This document shows, piece by piece, positions 1-8,719 of a stretch of 64,000 nt of DNA (positions within the stretch are counted from its first letter, which is position 1; each line of letters opens with the position of its first letter). Made by a program: the position numbers and the translations under genes. The notes under the pieces were generated by a model. That model had not been told where the DNA came from, did not search any database, and was given only the letters and a program-made list of their open reading frames with translations. The stretch covers positions 42,088 to 106,087 of the forward strand of contig JAFFTF010000009.1 in the NCBI GenBank assembly GCA_022803075.1. Reading direction: 5' to 3'. Origin of the DNA: Micrococcales bacterium 31B (GTDB taxonomy: Bacteria > Actinomycetota > Actinomycetes > Actinomycetales > Dermabacteraceae).

Positions 1-124
1 CGCCGGCGTGAAACCCGCAGGCGATGTTGGCGCTGGAGACGACGTCGAGCATGGCGGCGTCGTCGCCCAGGGGCCAGGGGCCAAAGCTTTCACCGAGGTC
101 AGCGTTGAGATCGATCGTGGGCAT
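1..124 (-). CDS. pxpA: 5-oxoprolinase subunit A (LamB/YcsF family), N-terminal part
   Basis: The reverse strand from an ATG at 124 encodes 41 residues before the window edge. They begin [17 protein letters not shown] and include the family hallmark NADLGESFG and the segment NIACGFHAG. These are the conserved N-terminal metal/substrate loops of LamB/YcsF proteins. PxpA works with PxpB and PxpC in ATP-dependent opening of 5-oxoproline to glutamate in the cytoplasm, and pxpB/C normally follow downstream, outside this window. The fragment is too short for most ORF callers, but the motif match is unambiguous. No clear Shine-Dalgarno sequence precedes the ATG. An iron-box-like site and a hairpin lie upstream. 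Confidence 0.9.
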   Translation of the reverse strand, partial: MPTIDLNADLGESFGPWPLGDDAAMLDVVSSANIACGFHAG

Positions 125-192
125 GGGCTTATTCTCGCAGATGAGGGCCGTGTTGTTGGCGGTTACGGACGGCAACGCGGCGACAACGAATG

Positions 193-220
193 GGGGCCGG
201 GTCTCGTAAGACCCGGCCCC
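193..220. terminator. perfect 12-bp GC-rich hairpin
   Basis: GGGGCCGGGTCT at 193-204 and AGACCCGGCCCC at 209-220 are perfect inverted repeats around a 4-nt loop. No uridine tract follows on the + strand. On the minus strand the stem is followed by a weakly T-rich stretch. It may terminate a short minus-strand transcript starting near the iron box, or attenuate pxpA. Confidence 0.5.
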
Positions 221-384
221 AGTGCGTCCGCGAACGTCGGCTGTGCCGACCCATGTATTGCGACTGAGACGAGAACCCCCACCACAAGAGTTGTCGTCGA
301 CACGCCACCAGTAACGTGCGTCGCGGTTCGCTTCTCTTAGAGACGCAACACCAAACAAGTAGATAGTAGGCAGGTCGCGCCAGC

Positions 385-403
385 TTAGGCAAGCCTAACC
401 TTA
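385..403. promoter_or_regulatory. IdeR/DtxR-type iron box
   Basis: TTAGGCAAGCCTAACCTTA matches the known IdeR/DtxR consensus (TWAGGTTAGSCTAACCTWA) at nearly every position. On the minus strand the site overlaps a TTGCCT that stands 18 bp from a TACTAT, a plausible -35/-10 pair. Transcription from it would run towards 124. No iron-related gene adjoins it in the window, so the target is unknown. Confidence 0.65.
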
Positions 404-585
404 TGTATTTTGGACACATTGGTGTTGCGTAAAGCAGGGTCGCGGTGTTTGTGCAGTTCAGGGGCGTTTTTTCTATGATTGTGACCTGCATCATGTGCAC
501 CGCGGAAGCCACGAAATTGAGGCCCGTTATTCTCGCGAGTCACGCGGTCTCTCCGGGCGACTCGAGTGCGCCACGCAGACAAAGA

Positions 586-619
586 CGCGCGACGCCCGAC
601 CGGAGTCGAGCGTCGCGCG
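586..619 (-). terminator. terminator of the maf-accA3 operon
   Basis: CGCGCGACGC at 586-595 pairs perfectly with GCGTCGCGCG at 610-619. Reading the minus strand, the stem is followed by TCTTTGTCT. It lies 18 bp beyond the accA3 stop codon. Confidence 0.7.
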
Positions 620-636
620 GCGGTTCGGGCCGGGTC

Positions 637-2409
637 TCAGTCGACGATGGAGCAGATGGCCGCGCCCGCGCTCACGGTCGCCCCCACCTCCGCCTGCAAC
701 TTCTTGATCGTGCCCGACTTGTGAGCGGTCAGCGACTGCTCCATCTTCATGGCCTCGAGCACCACGATCGCGTCGCCCTCGTTGACGACGTCGCCCTCGC
801 TGACATTGATCTTCACGATGGTGCCCTGCATGGGGCTCTCGAGCGTGTCGCCGCTGATCGCGGCCTTGGCGGCACGCTTCGCCTTGCGGCCACCCGTGGC
901 GGGGGCGGGGCGCGCAGTGCGCAGCGACGCGGGCAGCGTCACCTCCAGCCGCTTGCCGTCCACCTCAACCACGATCGACTCGCGCGAGTCGGCATCCGCG
1001 CCGCTGCCCGGCAACTCGGCGGGAGGCACCGTGTTTTGCCATTCGGTTTCGATCCACGTGGTGTACACGCGAAACGGCTTACCGTCGGCGGGCGCGAACG
1101 CGGGGTCGTCCACCACCAGGCGGTCGAAGGGCAGCACCGTGGGGATGCCCTCGACCTGGAACTCAGCCAGGGCCCGACGGCAGCGTTGCAGGGCCTCCTC
1201 ACGCGTGCGTCCGGTCACGATCAGCTTGGCGAGCATGGAATCGAAGTTGCCGCCGATCACGTCGCCCGCGACCACGCCCGAATCGACGCGAATGCCGGGG
1301 CCGCTCGGAGGCTCGAACGTGATGACGGGCCCGGGGGAGGGCAAAAAGTTGCGGCCCGGGTCTTCGCCGTTGATGCGGAACTCGAAGGAGTGGCCGCGCA
1401 CCTCGGGGTCGTCGTAGCCGAGGGCCTCACCCTGCGCGATGCGGAACTGCTCGCGCACCAGGTCGATGCCCGTGACCTCCTCGGAGACGCAGTGTTCGAC
1501 CTGCAGGCGCGTATTGACCTCGAGGAACGAGATGGTGCCGTCGCTGCCGAGCAGGTACTCGCACGTGCCCGCGCCGATGTAGCCGGCCTCCTTCATGATG
1601 GCCTTGGACGCGCGGTACAACTCTGCGATTTGATCATCCGTCAGGAACGGGGCTGGGGCTTCTTCGACCAGTTTTTGGTGGCGCCGCTGCAGCGAGCAGT
1701 CGCGGGTCGAGACGATCACGACGTTGCCGTGCGCGTCGGCGAGGCACTGCGTTTCAAGGTGGCGGGGCTTGTCGAGGAACTTCTCGACGAAGCATTCGCC
1801 CCGACCGAAAGCCGTCACGGCCTCGCGCACGGCGGAGTCGTAGAGGTCGGGGATCTCTTCGAGCGTGCGGGCGACCTTGAGGCCGCGGCCGCCGCCGCCG
1901 AACGCCGCCTTGATCGCGACGGGTAGGCCGTGCTGCTTGGCGAACTCGACGACCTCGGCGGAATCTTGTACCGGGTCTTTCGTGCCGGCCACGAGCGGCG
2001 CACCCGCCTTTTCGGCGATATGGCGCGCCGAGACCTTGTCGCCGAGCGACGAAATGGCCGCGGGCGGGGGGCCGATCCACACGAGGCCCGCGTCGATCAC
2101 CTGCTGCGCGAAGTCGGCGTTCTCGGCGAGAAACCCGTAGCCGGGGTGCACCGCGTCGGCCCCCGAACGGCGCGCCACATCGAGCAGCTTGTCGATCACG
2201 AGATACGACTCGCCGGGGGTGGCACCGCCCAGCGCATACGCCTCGTCGGCGAGCTTGGCGTGCAGGGAGTCGCGGTCGGGCTCGGCGTAGACGGCCACGG
2301 AGCCGATACCGGAGTCTTTGCAGGCGCGCACGATGCGCACCGCGATCTCGCCGCGGTTCGCGATGAGAACTTTGTTGATCTTGGTTTTACCGCGATTCCA
2401 TGCAGGCAT
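637..2409 (-). CDS. accA3: acetyl/propionyl-CoA carboxylase alpha subunit (biotin carboxylase + BCCP)
   Basis: This 590-residue protein carries out ATP-dependent carboxylation of its own biotin and hands the carboxyl group to an AccD-type carboxyltransferase, giving malonyl-CoA or methylmalonyl-CoA. The N-terminus ([16 protein letters not shown]) is the biotin carboxylase entry domain. The glycine-rich ATP loop GGGGRG is at 171-176 and the biotin carboxylase signature [10 protein letters not shown] at 297-306. The C-terminal biotinyl domain carries EAMKM, with the biotin-accepting Lys near 555. The start is set at the ATG preceded by AAGGAG at a 5-nt spacing. The open frame continues 22 codons upstream without a ribosome site. 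It lies 40 bp downstream of maf in the same operon. The partner genes accD, accE and birA lie 13 kb away in this window. Confidence 0.95.
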   Translation of the reverse strand: MPAWNRGKTKINKVLIANRGEIAVRIVRACKDSGIGSVAVYAEPDRDSLHAKLADEAYALGGATPGESYLVIDKLLDVARRSGADAVHPGYGFLAENADFAQQVIDAGLVWIGPPPAAISSLGDKVSARHIAEKAGAPLVAGTKDPVQDSAEVVEFAKQHGLPVAIKAAFGGGGRGLKVARTLEEIPDLYDSAVREAVTAFGRGECFVEKFLDKPRHLETQCLADAHGNVVIVSTRDCSLQRRHQKLVEEAPAPFLTDDQIAELYRASKAIMKEAGYIGAGTCEYLLGSDGTISFLEVNTRLQVEHCVSEEVTGIDLVREQFRIAQGEALGYDDPEVRGHSFEFRINGEDPGRNFLPSPGPVITFEPPSGPGIRVDSGVVAGDVIGGNFDSMLAKLIVTGRTREEALQRCRRALAEFQVEGIPTVLPFDRLVVDDPAFAPADGKPFRVYTTWIETEWQNTVPPAELPGSGADADSRESIVVEVDGKRLEVTLPASLRTARPAPATGGRKAKRAAKAAISGDTLESPMQGTIVKINVSEGDVVNEGDAIVVLEAMKMEQSLTAHKSGTIKKLQAEVGATVSAGAAICSIVD

Positions 2410-2449
2410 ATGAACTCCTTTTAGTGACGATTCAGGGTATCGCGCAAAC

Positions 2450-3169
2450 TCATGCGTCGCTGGTAGGCAGGGCATTCCACACCTGCGGAATGCTCACCTC
2501 GACCTCGGCCAGCATTTCGCGGAGCAGGGGCAGGCTAAGGCCCACCACGTTGTGGTGGTCGCCGTCGACCTTGGTGATGAAGGGGCCGCCCAGCCCGTCG
2601 ATGGTGAAGGAGCCCGCGACGGCCAGCGGTTCGCCCGTGCCCACATACGCCTCGATTTCGGCGTCAGTCAGGTCGGCGAAGGTGACCTCGGTCGAGGCGA
2701 CGGCGCCAAACGTGGCCCCCGTGCCGCCGTCCTCCGCGAAGCGCTCGTCGAGAATCCAATGGCCCGTGTGCAGGGTGCCGGTGCGGCCGCTCGCGAGCTT
2801 GATGCGTTCGATTGCCTCCGCTGCGCTCTCGGGCTTGCCGTAGGCCACGCCGTCGAGTTCGAACACCGAATCGCAGCCGAGCACGAGCCCGCTGAACTCC
2901 AGGTCTTCCTTTTCACTGTGGACGCCCGGTACCTCGATGGCATCTTCGGCCAGCGCCGTGGCGACGGCCTGGGCTTTCGCCTGGGCGAGCAGCAGGGCCA
3001 CATCGGAGGGCGTGGGGGTGCCGAGCCGCTCGGTGGCCGCCTCGATGGCGGCGTCTTCGTCAACCCCCGACACGACGACGATGGGTTCGATGCCCGCGCC
3101 GCGCAGGGTTTTCAGGCGGGCGGGAGACTGGGAGGCCAGCAGGAGCGGCACGGGGGTGGGGTTTGGCAT
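2450..3169 (-). CDS. maf: Maf-family nucleotide pyrophosphatase
   Basis: The product has 239 residues. The N-terminus [16 protein letters not shown] is the phosphate-binding motif of Maf/YhdE proteins, and [10 protein letters not shown] and GKP follow as in the family. The C-terminal [13 protein letters not shown] matches the conserved (G)AF.I.G.G region. Maf proteins hydrolyse non-canonical nucleoside triphosphates to monophosphates in the cytoplasm and affect septation when overproduced. In actinobacteria maf is normally part of the acc locus, as here, where accA3 follows after 40 bp. A -10-like TATTCT ends only six bases before the ATG and no Shine-Dalgarno is present, so the transcript may be leaderless. 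At 239 residues it is somewhat longer than many Maf proteins because of a loop near residues 85-105. Confidence 0.93.
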   Translation of the reverse strand: MPNPTPVPLLLASQSPARLKTLRGAGIEPIVVVSGVDEDAAIEAATERLGTPTPSDVALLLAQAKAQAVATALAEDAIEVPGVHSEKEDLEFSGLVLGCDSVFELDGVAYGKPESAAEAIERIKLASGRTGTLHTGHWILDERFAEDGGTGATFGAVASTEVTFADLTDAEIEAYVGTGEPLAVAGSFTIDGLGGPFITKVDGDHHNVVGLSLPLLREMLAEVEVSIPQVWNALPTSDA

Positions 3170-3175
3170 GGGAAC

Positions 3176-3181
3176 AGAATA
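3176..3181 (-). promoter_or_regulatory. -10 element suggesting leaderless maf transcript
   Basis: TATTCT on the minus strand ends six bases before the maf ATG, so transcription would start at or next to the start codon. No good -35 is visible in the GC-rich DNA upstream. The maf ATG has no ribosome-binding site, which fits a leaderless mRNA. Confidence 0.4.
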
Positions 3182-3428
3182 GCTGGGTTGGGCGGGGCGG
3201 GCGCGAGGGTGTCACCGGGGGCGGTTCGGCATGGGCGTTCAACACTCACACTCAAAACCTGCCCAAGACAACCTCACGCAAACGTCGCTGGAATGCTGAT
3301 GGGGAACGCGATGCCAAGGAACTCTTTGAAATAAATGTGGTGAATTCTTGGCGCCAGTCCCATCAAGCAGTTACTGTGAAGCGTATCGCTCCTAGGATTT
3401 CCCCTTCTAGGTTTAAAGGACAACTCAA

Positions 3429-3953
3429 ATGATCGGTACCCTGAAGGCTGCCATTGCCGCAGTCGCACTCCTCGGCCTCGCCGCCTCGCCCCCCCCGGTA
3501 GATTCAACACAAGGCACGGAGTCCATTAACTCCGTGCAAGTCTGCGACGCACCGCCGCCCTCGGTGGCTGTCACGAAGGTGGTGGGTCACTTCGTCGCGT
3601 TCCCCGGAATTGCCTCGACGACAGTCCTGCCGGGCAGCAGTTTTACCTTCAGCGCTAACTCTGCCAAGACAGTCGCGTCAACTCTCTCTGCCACGGGAAC
3701 GGTTGAGGCCGACGCCGTGTTCGCCAAAGTTCAGGCAACGGTCGGAGCGTCAGCCACGAAGTCCTTGACCGTCCAAGCGGGCTTCACCTACACCTACGTG
3801 AATACAACGGGCTCAACCAAAACTGTTGCCCTCGGCTCGACTGGGTGGGATGTCACCACCACAACCACGTACTGGGTTTCTCCCTGCACCCAGAAAAAGC
3901 AATCGGTAACAAATTTTGTGCCGCGAAACAATGTGAGTATTGGATATGTCTAA
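3429..3953 (+). CDS. small secreted protein of unknown function
   Basis: The product has 174 residues. A signal peptide is visible (MIGTLKAAIAAVALLGLAAS), followed by a proline-rich linker and a Ser/Thr/Ala/Val-rich mature region of alternating polar and hydrophobic residues. Two cysteines, in QVCDAPPP and SPCTQ, could form a disulfide. The strand-like stretch FTYTYVNTTGSTKTV is reminiscent of small secreted beta-rich proteins of actinobacteria, and distantly of beta-hairpin pore formers, but I cannot assign a family. The start has AAAGGA eight bases upstream. The gene overlaps the next (lipoprotein) gene by 8 bp, so the two are probably translated together. Base composition is less GC-rich than its neighbours, which hints at acquisition. 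Confidence 0.75.
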   Translation: MIGTLKAAIAAVALLGLAASPPPVDSTQGTESINSVQVCDAPPPSVAVTKVVGHFVAFPGIASTTVLPGSSFTFSANSAKTVASTLSATGTVEADAVFAKVQATVGASATKSLTVQAGFTYTYVNTTGSTKTVALGSTGWDVTTTTTYWVSPCTQKKQSVTNFVPRNNVSIGYV

Positions 3954-4455
3954 AAGCGTTAGAATCAGTGTCCTCGTGGCCGGGCTGACAGCGGCCGTGC
4001 TTCTTTCGTCGTGCTCGGATCAAACTGGGGTAACGAAAGCAGCGACCACCACGACGACGGCAACCGTTTCGCGCGCAGTAGGTACTTCAACCACCACCGC
4101 AAGCGCCGAGCCGTTGCTCCCCCAAGAGGAGTTCACGCGGCTCATGACGTCGATCTCGGCGAGTTCCGTGGCGATGCCGAGATCAACCGACGTCACGTCA
4201 ACGCTCATGACGGCGAAAACGGGCAGCAACACCGTAACCGTCGCCCTCCTGTGCGACGGCGGCGGCAGCGCGGTCGTCGCCCTGGGAGCGGCGTCGCGCA
4301 CCGTCACCTGCGACGGCTCACTCTTGACGGTTTCGGGCGTCGCAGCCGAAGCAAACGGAGATGTGGACAACCTGCTCGTCGGCATCACCAGTTCTACGTC
4401 GACCACCGGTCGGCTTGGCATCGGCCTCGTGCTACCCCCGAAGAGTGCGGGGTAA
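3946..4455 (+). CDS. putative lipoprotein of unknown function
   Basis: The product has 169 residues. The N-terminus MSKSVRISVLVAGLTAAVLLSSC is a lipoprotein signal with lipobox LLSSC, so the mature protein would be anchored to the outer face of the membrane through the Cys. The remainder is Thr/Ser-rich with a low-complexity stretch of Thr after the Cys, then a region with two cysteines (LLCDGGG and VTCDGS). Its ATG overlaps the end of the preceding secreted-protein gene by 8 bp, implying translational coupling and probably a shared role at the cell surface. I do not recognise a domain. A hairpin terminator follows at 4501-4533. Confidence 0.75.
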   Translation: MSKSVRISVLVAGLTAAVLLSSCSDQTGVTKAATTTTTATVSRAVGTSTTTASAEPLLPQEEFTRLMTSISASSVAMPRSTDVTSTLMTAKTGSNTVTVALLCDGGGSAVVALGAASRTVTCDGSLLTVSGVAAEANGDVDNLLVGITSSTSTTGRLGIGLVLPPKSAG

Positions 4456-4500
4456 CCCGCGCCGCGAGTGGCAAGCAGTACTGGTAAAACCGAACCACAA

Positions 4501-4533
4501 AGCGGGCCGGGGGCGCCACGCGCCCGGCCCGCT
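4501..4533. terminator. bidirectional terminator between convergent genes
   Basis: AGCGGGCCGGG at 4501-4511 pairs with CCCGGCCCGCT at 4523-4533, and the inner GGCG/CGCC can extend the stem. It lies between the lipoprotein gene and the oppositely oriented CoA-binding gene. Confidence 0.6.
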
Positions 4534-4550
4534 CAGCGACGGTGCGGCGC

Positions 4551-5042
4551 CTACGACCGCAGTTGGCGCTTCGACGAGATCACGCCCGTATCGAAGCCCG
4601 CCCAGTTCAGCCCGCCGTGGAACCGTGCGTGCTCGATCTTGACGCAGCGGTCCATCACGACGTTCAGCCCGGCGGATTCGGCGTCGCGGGCGACGTCCTC
4701 ATGCCACGACCCGAGCTGTAGCCACAGCGTCTTCGCGCCCACGGCCTTGGCCTCATCAAGCACGCTCGGCAGGTCGTCGTGGCGGCGGAACACGTCCACG
4801 ATGTCGGGTACCTCGGGCAGGTCAGCGAGCGAGGCGTAGGCCGGCTGGCCCAGGATCTCCTTCTCGCGGGGATTCACGAAGTACACGCGGTACGGCGTGG
4901 ACGACGTCAGGTACGTGCCCACGAAGTAGGAGGCGCGGGCGGGGTTATTCGACGCGCCGACGATCGCGATGGTCTTGGCCTGGCGCAGCAGGTTCAGGCG
5001 CTCGGGCGCGGTGGGGCCAACCCACGTGCGAGATTCACTCAT
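4551..5042 (-). CDS. CoA-binding (YccU-like) protein
   Basis: The product has 163 residues with a Rossmann-type CoA-binding domain. TIAIVGASNNPARASYFVG is the nucleotide loop, VYFVNPREKEILGQPAY is the second strand, and IVDVFRR and AKTLWLQLGSWHED are the later conserved segments of the YccU/CoA_binding_2 family. The function of these small proteins is unsettled. It starts 11 bp downstream of the metY stop on the same strand and is clearly co-transcribed with it. That linkage recurs in actinobacteria and suggests a role around sulfur or acyl metabolism (inference). A paralogue is encoded at 25844-26260. Confidence 0.85.
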   Translation of the reverse strand: MSESRTWVGPTAPERLNLLRQAKTIAIVGASNNPARASYFVGTYLTSSTPYRVYFVNPREKEILGQPAYASLADLPEVPDIVDVFRRHDDLPSVLDEAKAVGAKTLWLQLGSWHEDVARDAESAGLNVVMDRCVKIEHARFHGGLNWAGFDTGVISSKRQLRS

Positions 5043-5053
5043 GAAAAATCACT

Positions 5054-6475
5054 TCACTTGGTGGGGGCGCCGTCGTGGCGCTCGAAGGTACAGGTGGCAT
5101 GGGGGGAGGGCGTGAACTCGGGGTCGAGAGCCACCGAATCGGCGGCGAACCCGCCAGGGAGGCCCGCGGCGTCCGGCTGGGCCAAGGCCAGCGCCTGGTC
5201 GAGATCCCACAGGATGTCCTCGACGTCCTCGAGACCGACCGAGATGCGAATCAGGCCGTCGCCCACGCCCGCGTCGGCCAACTGCTCGGCCGTCAGCTGG
5301 GCGTGCGTCGTCGAGCCGGGGTGAATGATCAGCGTGCGCGAGTCGCCCACGTTCGCGAGGTGCGAGCAGATCTGCACGTTATTAATGAGGGCCTCGCCGA
5401 CCGCGCGACCTCCCTTGACTCCGAACGAGAACACCGCACCGGGGCGGCCACCGAAGTACTTCTGCGCCGCCTCAAAGTGCGAATGCGAGGGCAGGCCCGC
5501 GTAGTTTACGTACTCGATGCGGTCGTCGGCCTCGAGCCATTCGGCCACGCGCTTCGCGTTCGCGAGGTGTTCCTCCATGCGCTGGGGCAGCGTCTCCACG
5601 CCCTGCAGCAGCTGGAACGCCGACTGCGCGGGCAGCGACGGGCCGAAGTCGCGCAGCTGTTCGACGCGAATCTTGGTGAGAAAACCGTACTCGCCGAAGT
5701 TCTCCCACCACTTCACGTTGTTGTACGACGCGACCGGTTCGGTCATGAGGGGGAACTTGCCGTTGCCCCAGTTGAACGTGCCCGCCTCAATGATGACGCC
5801 GCCGAGGGTCGTGCCGTGGCCGCCAATGAACTTGGTGGCCGAGTGAATCACGATGTCGGCACCCAGTTCGAGCGGTCGCTGCACGTAGGGGGTAGACAGG
5901 GTCGAATCGACCACGAGGGGAATGCCGTGCGCGTGGGCGACCTCGGCGAGGCCCGTAATGTCGGCCAACTCGCCCGAGGGGTTCGAGACGCCCTCGACGA
6001 AGATGCACTTCGTGTTCTCTTGCAGCGCGGCTTGGTAGTCGGCCACGTCGGTGCCCTTCACGAACGTCGTGTCGACGCCAAAACGGCGCAGCGACACGTC
6101 GAGCTGAGTCACGGTGCCGCCGTACAGGGCGGCGGCGGCAACGATGTGGTCGCCCGCGCCCGCGAGGGCCGCGAACACCAGAAACTCCGCGCTCATGCCC
6201 GAGGCCGTGGCCACGGCGCCGATGCCGCCCTCGAGCGACGCCATGCGTTCCTCGAAGGCCGCGACCGTGGGGTTGCCGATGCGCGAATAGATGTTGCCGT
6301 ACTTCTGCAACGCGAACAGGTTGGCGGCGTCTTGGGTGTCTCTAAAGACGAACGACGTGGACTGGTAGATCGGCACCGCGCGGGCGCCCGTGGTCGAGTC
6401 GGGCACTCCGCCCGCGTGCAGGGCGCGCGTGCGGAACCCGAACGTGCGTTCTTCGGATCGCTGAGATGAGCTCAT
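5054..6475 (-). CDS. metY: O-acetylhomoserine sulfhydrylase (bifunctional Met/Cys biosynthesis)
   Basis: This 473-residue PLP enzyme of the Cys/Met metabolism family converts O-acetylhomoserine and sulfide to homocysteine. The cofactor-phosphate segment YSRIGNPT is at 63-70 and ASGMSAEF at 91-98. The PLP aspartate lies in VVDSTLSTPY near 190, and the Schiff-base lysine is Lys215 in SATKFIGGHGTTLGG. The long segment EPVASYNNVKWWENFGEYG is typical of MetY rather than MetB/MetC. The length matches the family. No metX lies next to it in this window. It heads a two-gene operon with the CoA-binding gene 11 bp downstream. ahcY, at 60.1 kb in the same window, supplies homocysteine by recycling. Confidence 0.93.
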   Translation of the reverse strand: MSSSQRSEERTFGFRTRALHAGGVPDSTTGARAVPIYQSTSFVFRDTQDAANLFALQKYGNIYSRIGNPTVAAFEERMASLEGGIGAVATASGMSAEFLVFAALAGAGDHIVAAAALYGGTVTQLDVSLRRFGVDTTFVKGTDVADYQAALQENTKCIFVEGVSNPSGELADITGLAEVAHAHGIPLVVDSTLSTPYVQRPLELGADIVIHSATKFIGGHGTTLGGVIIEAGTFNWGNGKFPLMTEPVASYNNVKWWENFGEYGFLTKIRVEQLRDFGPSLPAQSAFQLLQGVETLPQRMEEHLANAKRVAEWLEADDRIEYVNYAGLPSHSHFEAAQKYFGGRPGAVFSFGVKGGRAVGEALINNVQICSHLANVGDSRTLIIHPGSTTHAQLTAEQLADAGVGDGLIRISVGLEDVEDILWDLDQALALAQPDAAGLPGGFAADSVALDPEFTPSPHATCTFERHDGAPTK

Positions 6476-6586
6476 GTGACTTCCTGGCTGGGGGTGAATG
6501 GGTCAAGTCTAGTGGGCGGCCGGCCCAGCAGGGGGGACGCAAGGGTGGTGCGCGGGCTGCCCACGCGCCACTCGTGCGTCCGGGAT

Positions 6587-8602
6587 CTAGGCCCGCTTCG
6601 CGAGCAGCGCGGCGATGCGGGGCAGCACCGTGTCGTCTTGCAGGCTGGTGGTGTCGCCGAGGTCGTTGCCGCTCGCGACATCGCCGAGGAGGCGGCGCAT
6701 GATCTTGCCGCTGCGGGTCTTGGGCAGGTCGGGCACGAAGTGCAGGTCACGCGGCTTGGCGATCGGGCCGATCTCGGCCGCAATGTGTCGCAGCAGCGCC
6801 GCGTGCAGTGCTTTTTGAGCGGCCGGGTCGTCGAGCAGAGCCTTGTCGCTCGGGATCACGAACGCCGCGATCGCGCTGCCCGTGCGGTCGTCGGGCACGC
6901 CCACCACCCCGGCCTCGCCGACGCTCGCGTGCGAGACAAGCGCCGATTCGATCTCGATGGTGGACAGGCGATGCCCAGACACGTTGATGACGTCATCGAC
7001 GCGGCCGAGCAGCCAGATGTAGCCGTCGGCGTCGTACTTGGCGCCGTCGCCCGCGAAGTAGAGGCCGCGCTCCCAGAACTTCGCCCAGTAGGAGTCGCGA
7101 TAGCGTTTCGGATTGCCCCACACGGTGCGCGACATTCCGGGCCACGGCTGGTCGATGACGAGGTAGCCGCCCTGGCCGTGGGCGACCTCGTTGCCGTCCT
7201 CGTCAACCACGAGGGCCGAAAGCCCGGGCAGCGGACGCGTCGCGGAGCCGGGTTTCAGGGTGGTGAGCGCGGGCAGCGGGGCGAGGATGGTGGCGCCGGT
7301 TTCGGACTGCCACCAGGTGTCGATGATGGGGCAGCGCGAGCCGCCGATGTTCTCGTAGAACCAGACCCAGGCCTCGGGGTTGATCGCCTCGCCGACGGTG
7401 CCGAGCAGCCGCAGGCTCGACAGGTCGTAACCGTCGAGAATCTGCGCCCCCCACGTCATGAACGTGCGGATCAGCGTGGGCGCCGTGTAGTAGACGGTGA
7501 CGCCGTAGCGCTGGATGATCTCGAAGTGTCGGCTCTCGTGCGGGGTGTTGGGCGTGCCCTCGTAGATGACCTGCGTGAGGCCGTTCGAGAGGGGGCCGTA
7601 GATTTCGAAGGTGTGCGCCGTGACCCACGCCAGGTCGGCGGTACACCAGTGCACGTCGGTGTCTTTCGCGTCGAAGTGCGCCCAGTGGGCGTAGGTGGCG
7701 TGGGTGAGGTAGCCGCCGCTCGTGTGGACGAGGCCCTTGGGCTTACCAGTGGTGCCGCTCGTGTAGATGATGAAGAGGGGGTTCTCGGCGTCGAAGGCCT
7801 CGGGGGTGTGCTCGGTCGAGGCGCGCCCGACGGTCTCGTGCCACCACACGTCGCGGCCCTCGGTCCAGTCGATCTCGCTGCCCGTGCGCCTCACGACCAG
7901 CACGTGTTCGATGTCGGGGGCGTCGCGGACGGCGGCGTCGGCGTTGGCCTTGACGGGTACGGCCTGGCCGCGACGGTATTGACCGTCGGTGGTGACGAGC
8001 AGTTTGGCGCGCGTGTCTTCGACGCGGAACTTGAGTGCCTCGGCCGAGAAGCCTCCGAAGACGAGGGAGTGGATGGCGCCGAGCCGGGCGACGGCGAGGG
8101 TGATGATGACGGTTTCGGGGATCACCGGCAGGTAGATGACCACGCGGTCGCCCTGGCGAATGCCGAGTTCGGTGAGGGCGTTGGCGGCCTGGCTGACCTC
8201 GTCTTGCAGTTGCCGGTAGGTGATGGCGCGGCGGTCGCCGGGCTCGCCCTCGAAGTAGAGGGCGACCTTGTCGCCGCGGCCGGCCTCGACGTGGCGGTCG
8301 ACGCAGTTGAACGCGACGTTGAGGCGGCCGCCGACGAACCAGCGGGCCTCGGGAACGCTCAGCTCGGGGTGTTCGGAGCCGTCGGCGTCAATGACGGTGC
8401 CGACCTGACGCGCGGGGTTCCACTCGTAAAGGGTCTCCCAGGGTTGCGCCCAGGTGATGCGGCGCGATTGCTCGGCCCAGAAGGCGTCGCGATCGGCGGC
8501 GGCACTCTCGACGAGCGCCGTGGTGGCGTTGGCGGTGGCCTCCGCTCCGGGGCGGGGCGGGAACGTTCGCGTCTCGTTCAGGAGGTTGTCAATGGCGCCC
8601 AC
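6587..8602 (-). CDS. acs: acetyl-CoA synthetase (AMP-forming)
   Basis: This 671-residue ANL-superfamily enzyme activates acetate to acetyl-CoA via acetyl-AMP in the cytoplasm. The phosphate loop YTSGTTGKPKG is at 280-290, the adenylate-binding DTWWQSETG lies mid-protein, and the A8 hinge LGRVDDVINVSGHR follows. PKTRSGKIMRR near 627-637 holds the catalytic lysine (about 633) that is reversibly acetylated in this family. Length and motifs are canonical. Translation starts at a GTG with AGAAAG upstream. A MarR-type regulator gene lies upstream on the same strand, separated by a hairpin, so the two are probably independent. Acetyl-CoA from this enzyme would feed the acyl-CoA carboxylases encoded nearby. 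Confidence 0.95.
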   Translation of the reverse strand: MGAIDNLLNETRTFPPRPGAEATANATTALVESAAADRDAFWAEQSRRITWAQPWETLYEWNPARQVGTVIDADGSEHPELSVPEARWFVGGRLNVAFNCVDRHVEAGRGDKVALYFEGEPGDRRAITYRQLQDEVSQAANALTELGIRQGDRVVIYLPVIPETVIITLAVARLGAIHSLVFGGFSAEALKFRVEDTRAKLLVTTDGQYRRGQAVPVKANADAAVRDAPDIEHVLVVRRTGSEIDWTEGRDVWWHETVGRASTEHTPEAFDAENPLFIIYTSGTTGKPKGLVHTSGGYLTHATYAHWAHFDAKDTDVHWCTADLAWVTAHTFEIYGPLSNGLTQVIYEGTPNTPHESRHFEIIQRYGVTVYYTAPTLIRTFMTWGAQILDGYDLSSLRLLGTVGEAINPEAWVWFYENIGGSRCPIIDTWWQSETGATILAPLPALTTLKPGSATRPLPGLSALVVDEDGNEVAHGQGGYLVIDQPWPGMSRTVWGNPKRYRDSYWAKFWERGLYFAGDGAKYDADGYIWLLGRVDDVINVSGHRLSTIEIESALVSHASVGEAGVVGVPDDRTGSAIAAFVIPSDKALLDDPAAQKALHAALLRHIAAEIGPIAKPRDLHFVPDLPKTRSGKIMRRLLGDVASGNDLGDTTSLQDDTVLPRIAALLAKRA

Positions 8603-8648
8603 GGTTCACGCTTTCTGTGTACGGATGTGCTTCAAATTTACCGCCGGG

Positions 8649-8679
8649 GGGCTCGGGGCTGCCGTGGCCGCCCGAGCCC
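8649..8679 (-). terminator. hairpin between marR and acs
   Basis: GGGCTCGGG at 8649-8657 pairs perfectly with CCCGAGCCC at 8671-8679 around a 13-nt loop. It lies in the 117-bp gap between two minus-strand genes and probably ends the regulator transcript. Confidence 0.45.
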
Positions 8680-8719
8680 GGGGCGTGGATGTGGCAGGAG
8701 CAACGCGCAGGCTGAGACG

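Larger units (their letters stand above)
125..636. other. 512-bp gene-free interval between pxpA and accA3
   Basis: I see no convincing protein gene here. The open frames crossing it lack actinobacterial codon bias and recognisable domains. It contains three structures listed separately: a 12-bp perfect hairpin at 193-220, an IdeR/DtxR-type iron box at 385-403, and the probable accA3 terminator at 586-619. The middle, about 300-480, is visibly less GC-rich than its surroundings. Confidence 0.6.

Noticed and set aside
445-1926. 493-codon + strand open frame over accA3
   Set aside because: It is antisense to the conserved accA3 gene, shows Arg/Ala/Val-rich shadow composition and has no domain or ribosome site.
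3429-3953. aerolysin/epsilon-toxin-type pore former
   Set aside because: Alternating polar and hydrophobic residues are suggestive, but no family motif is secure; it is left as an unknown secreted protein.
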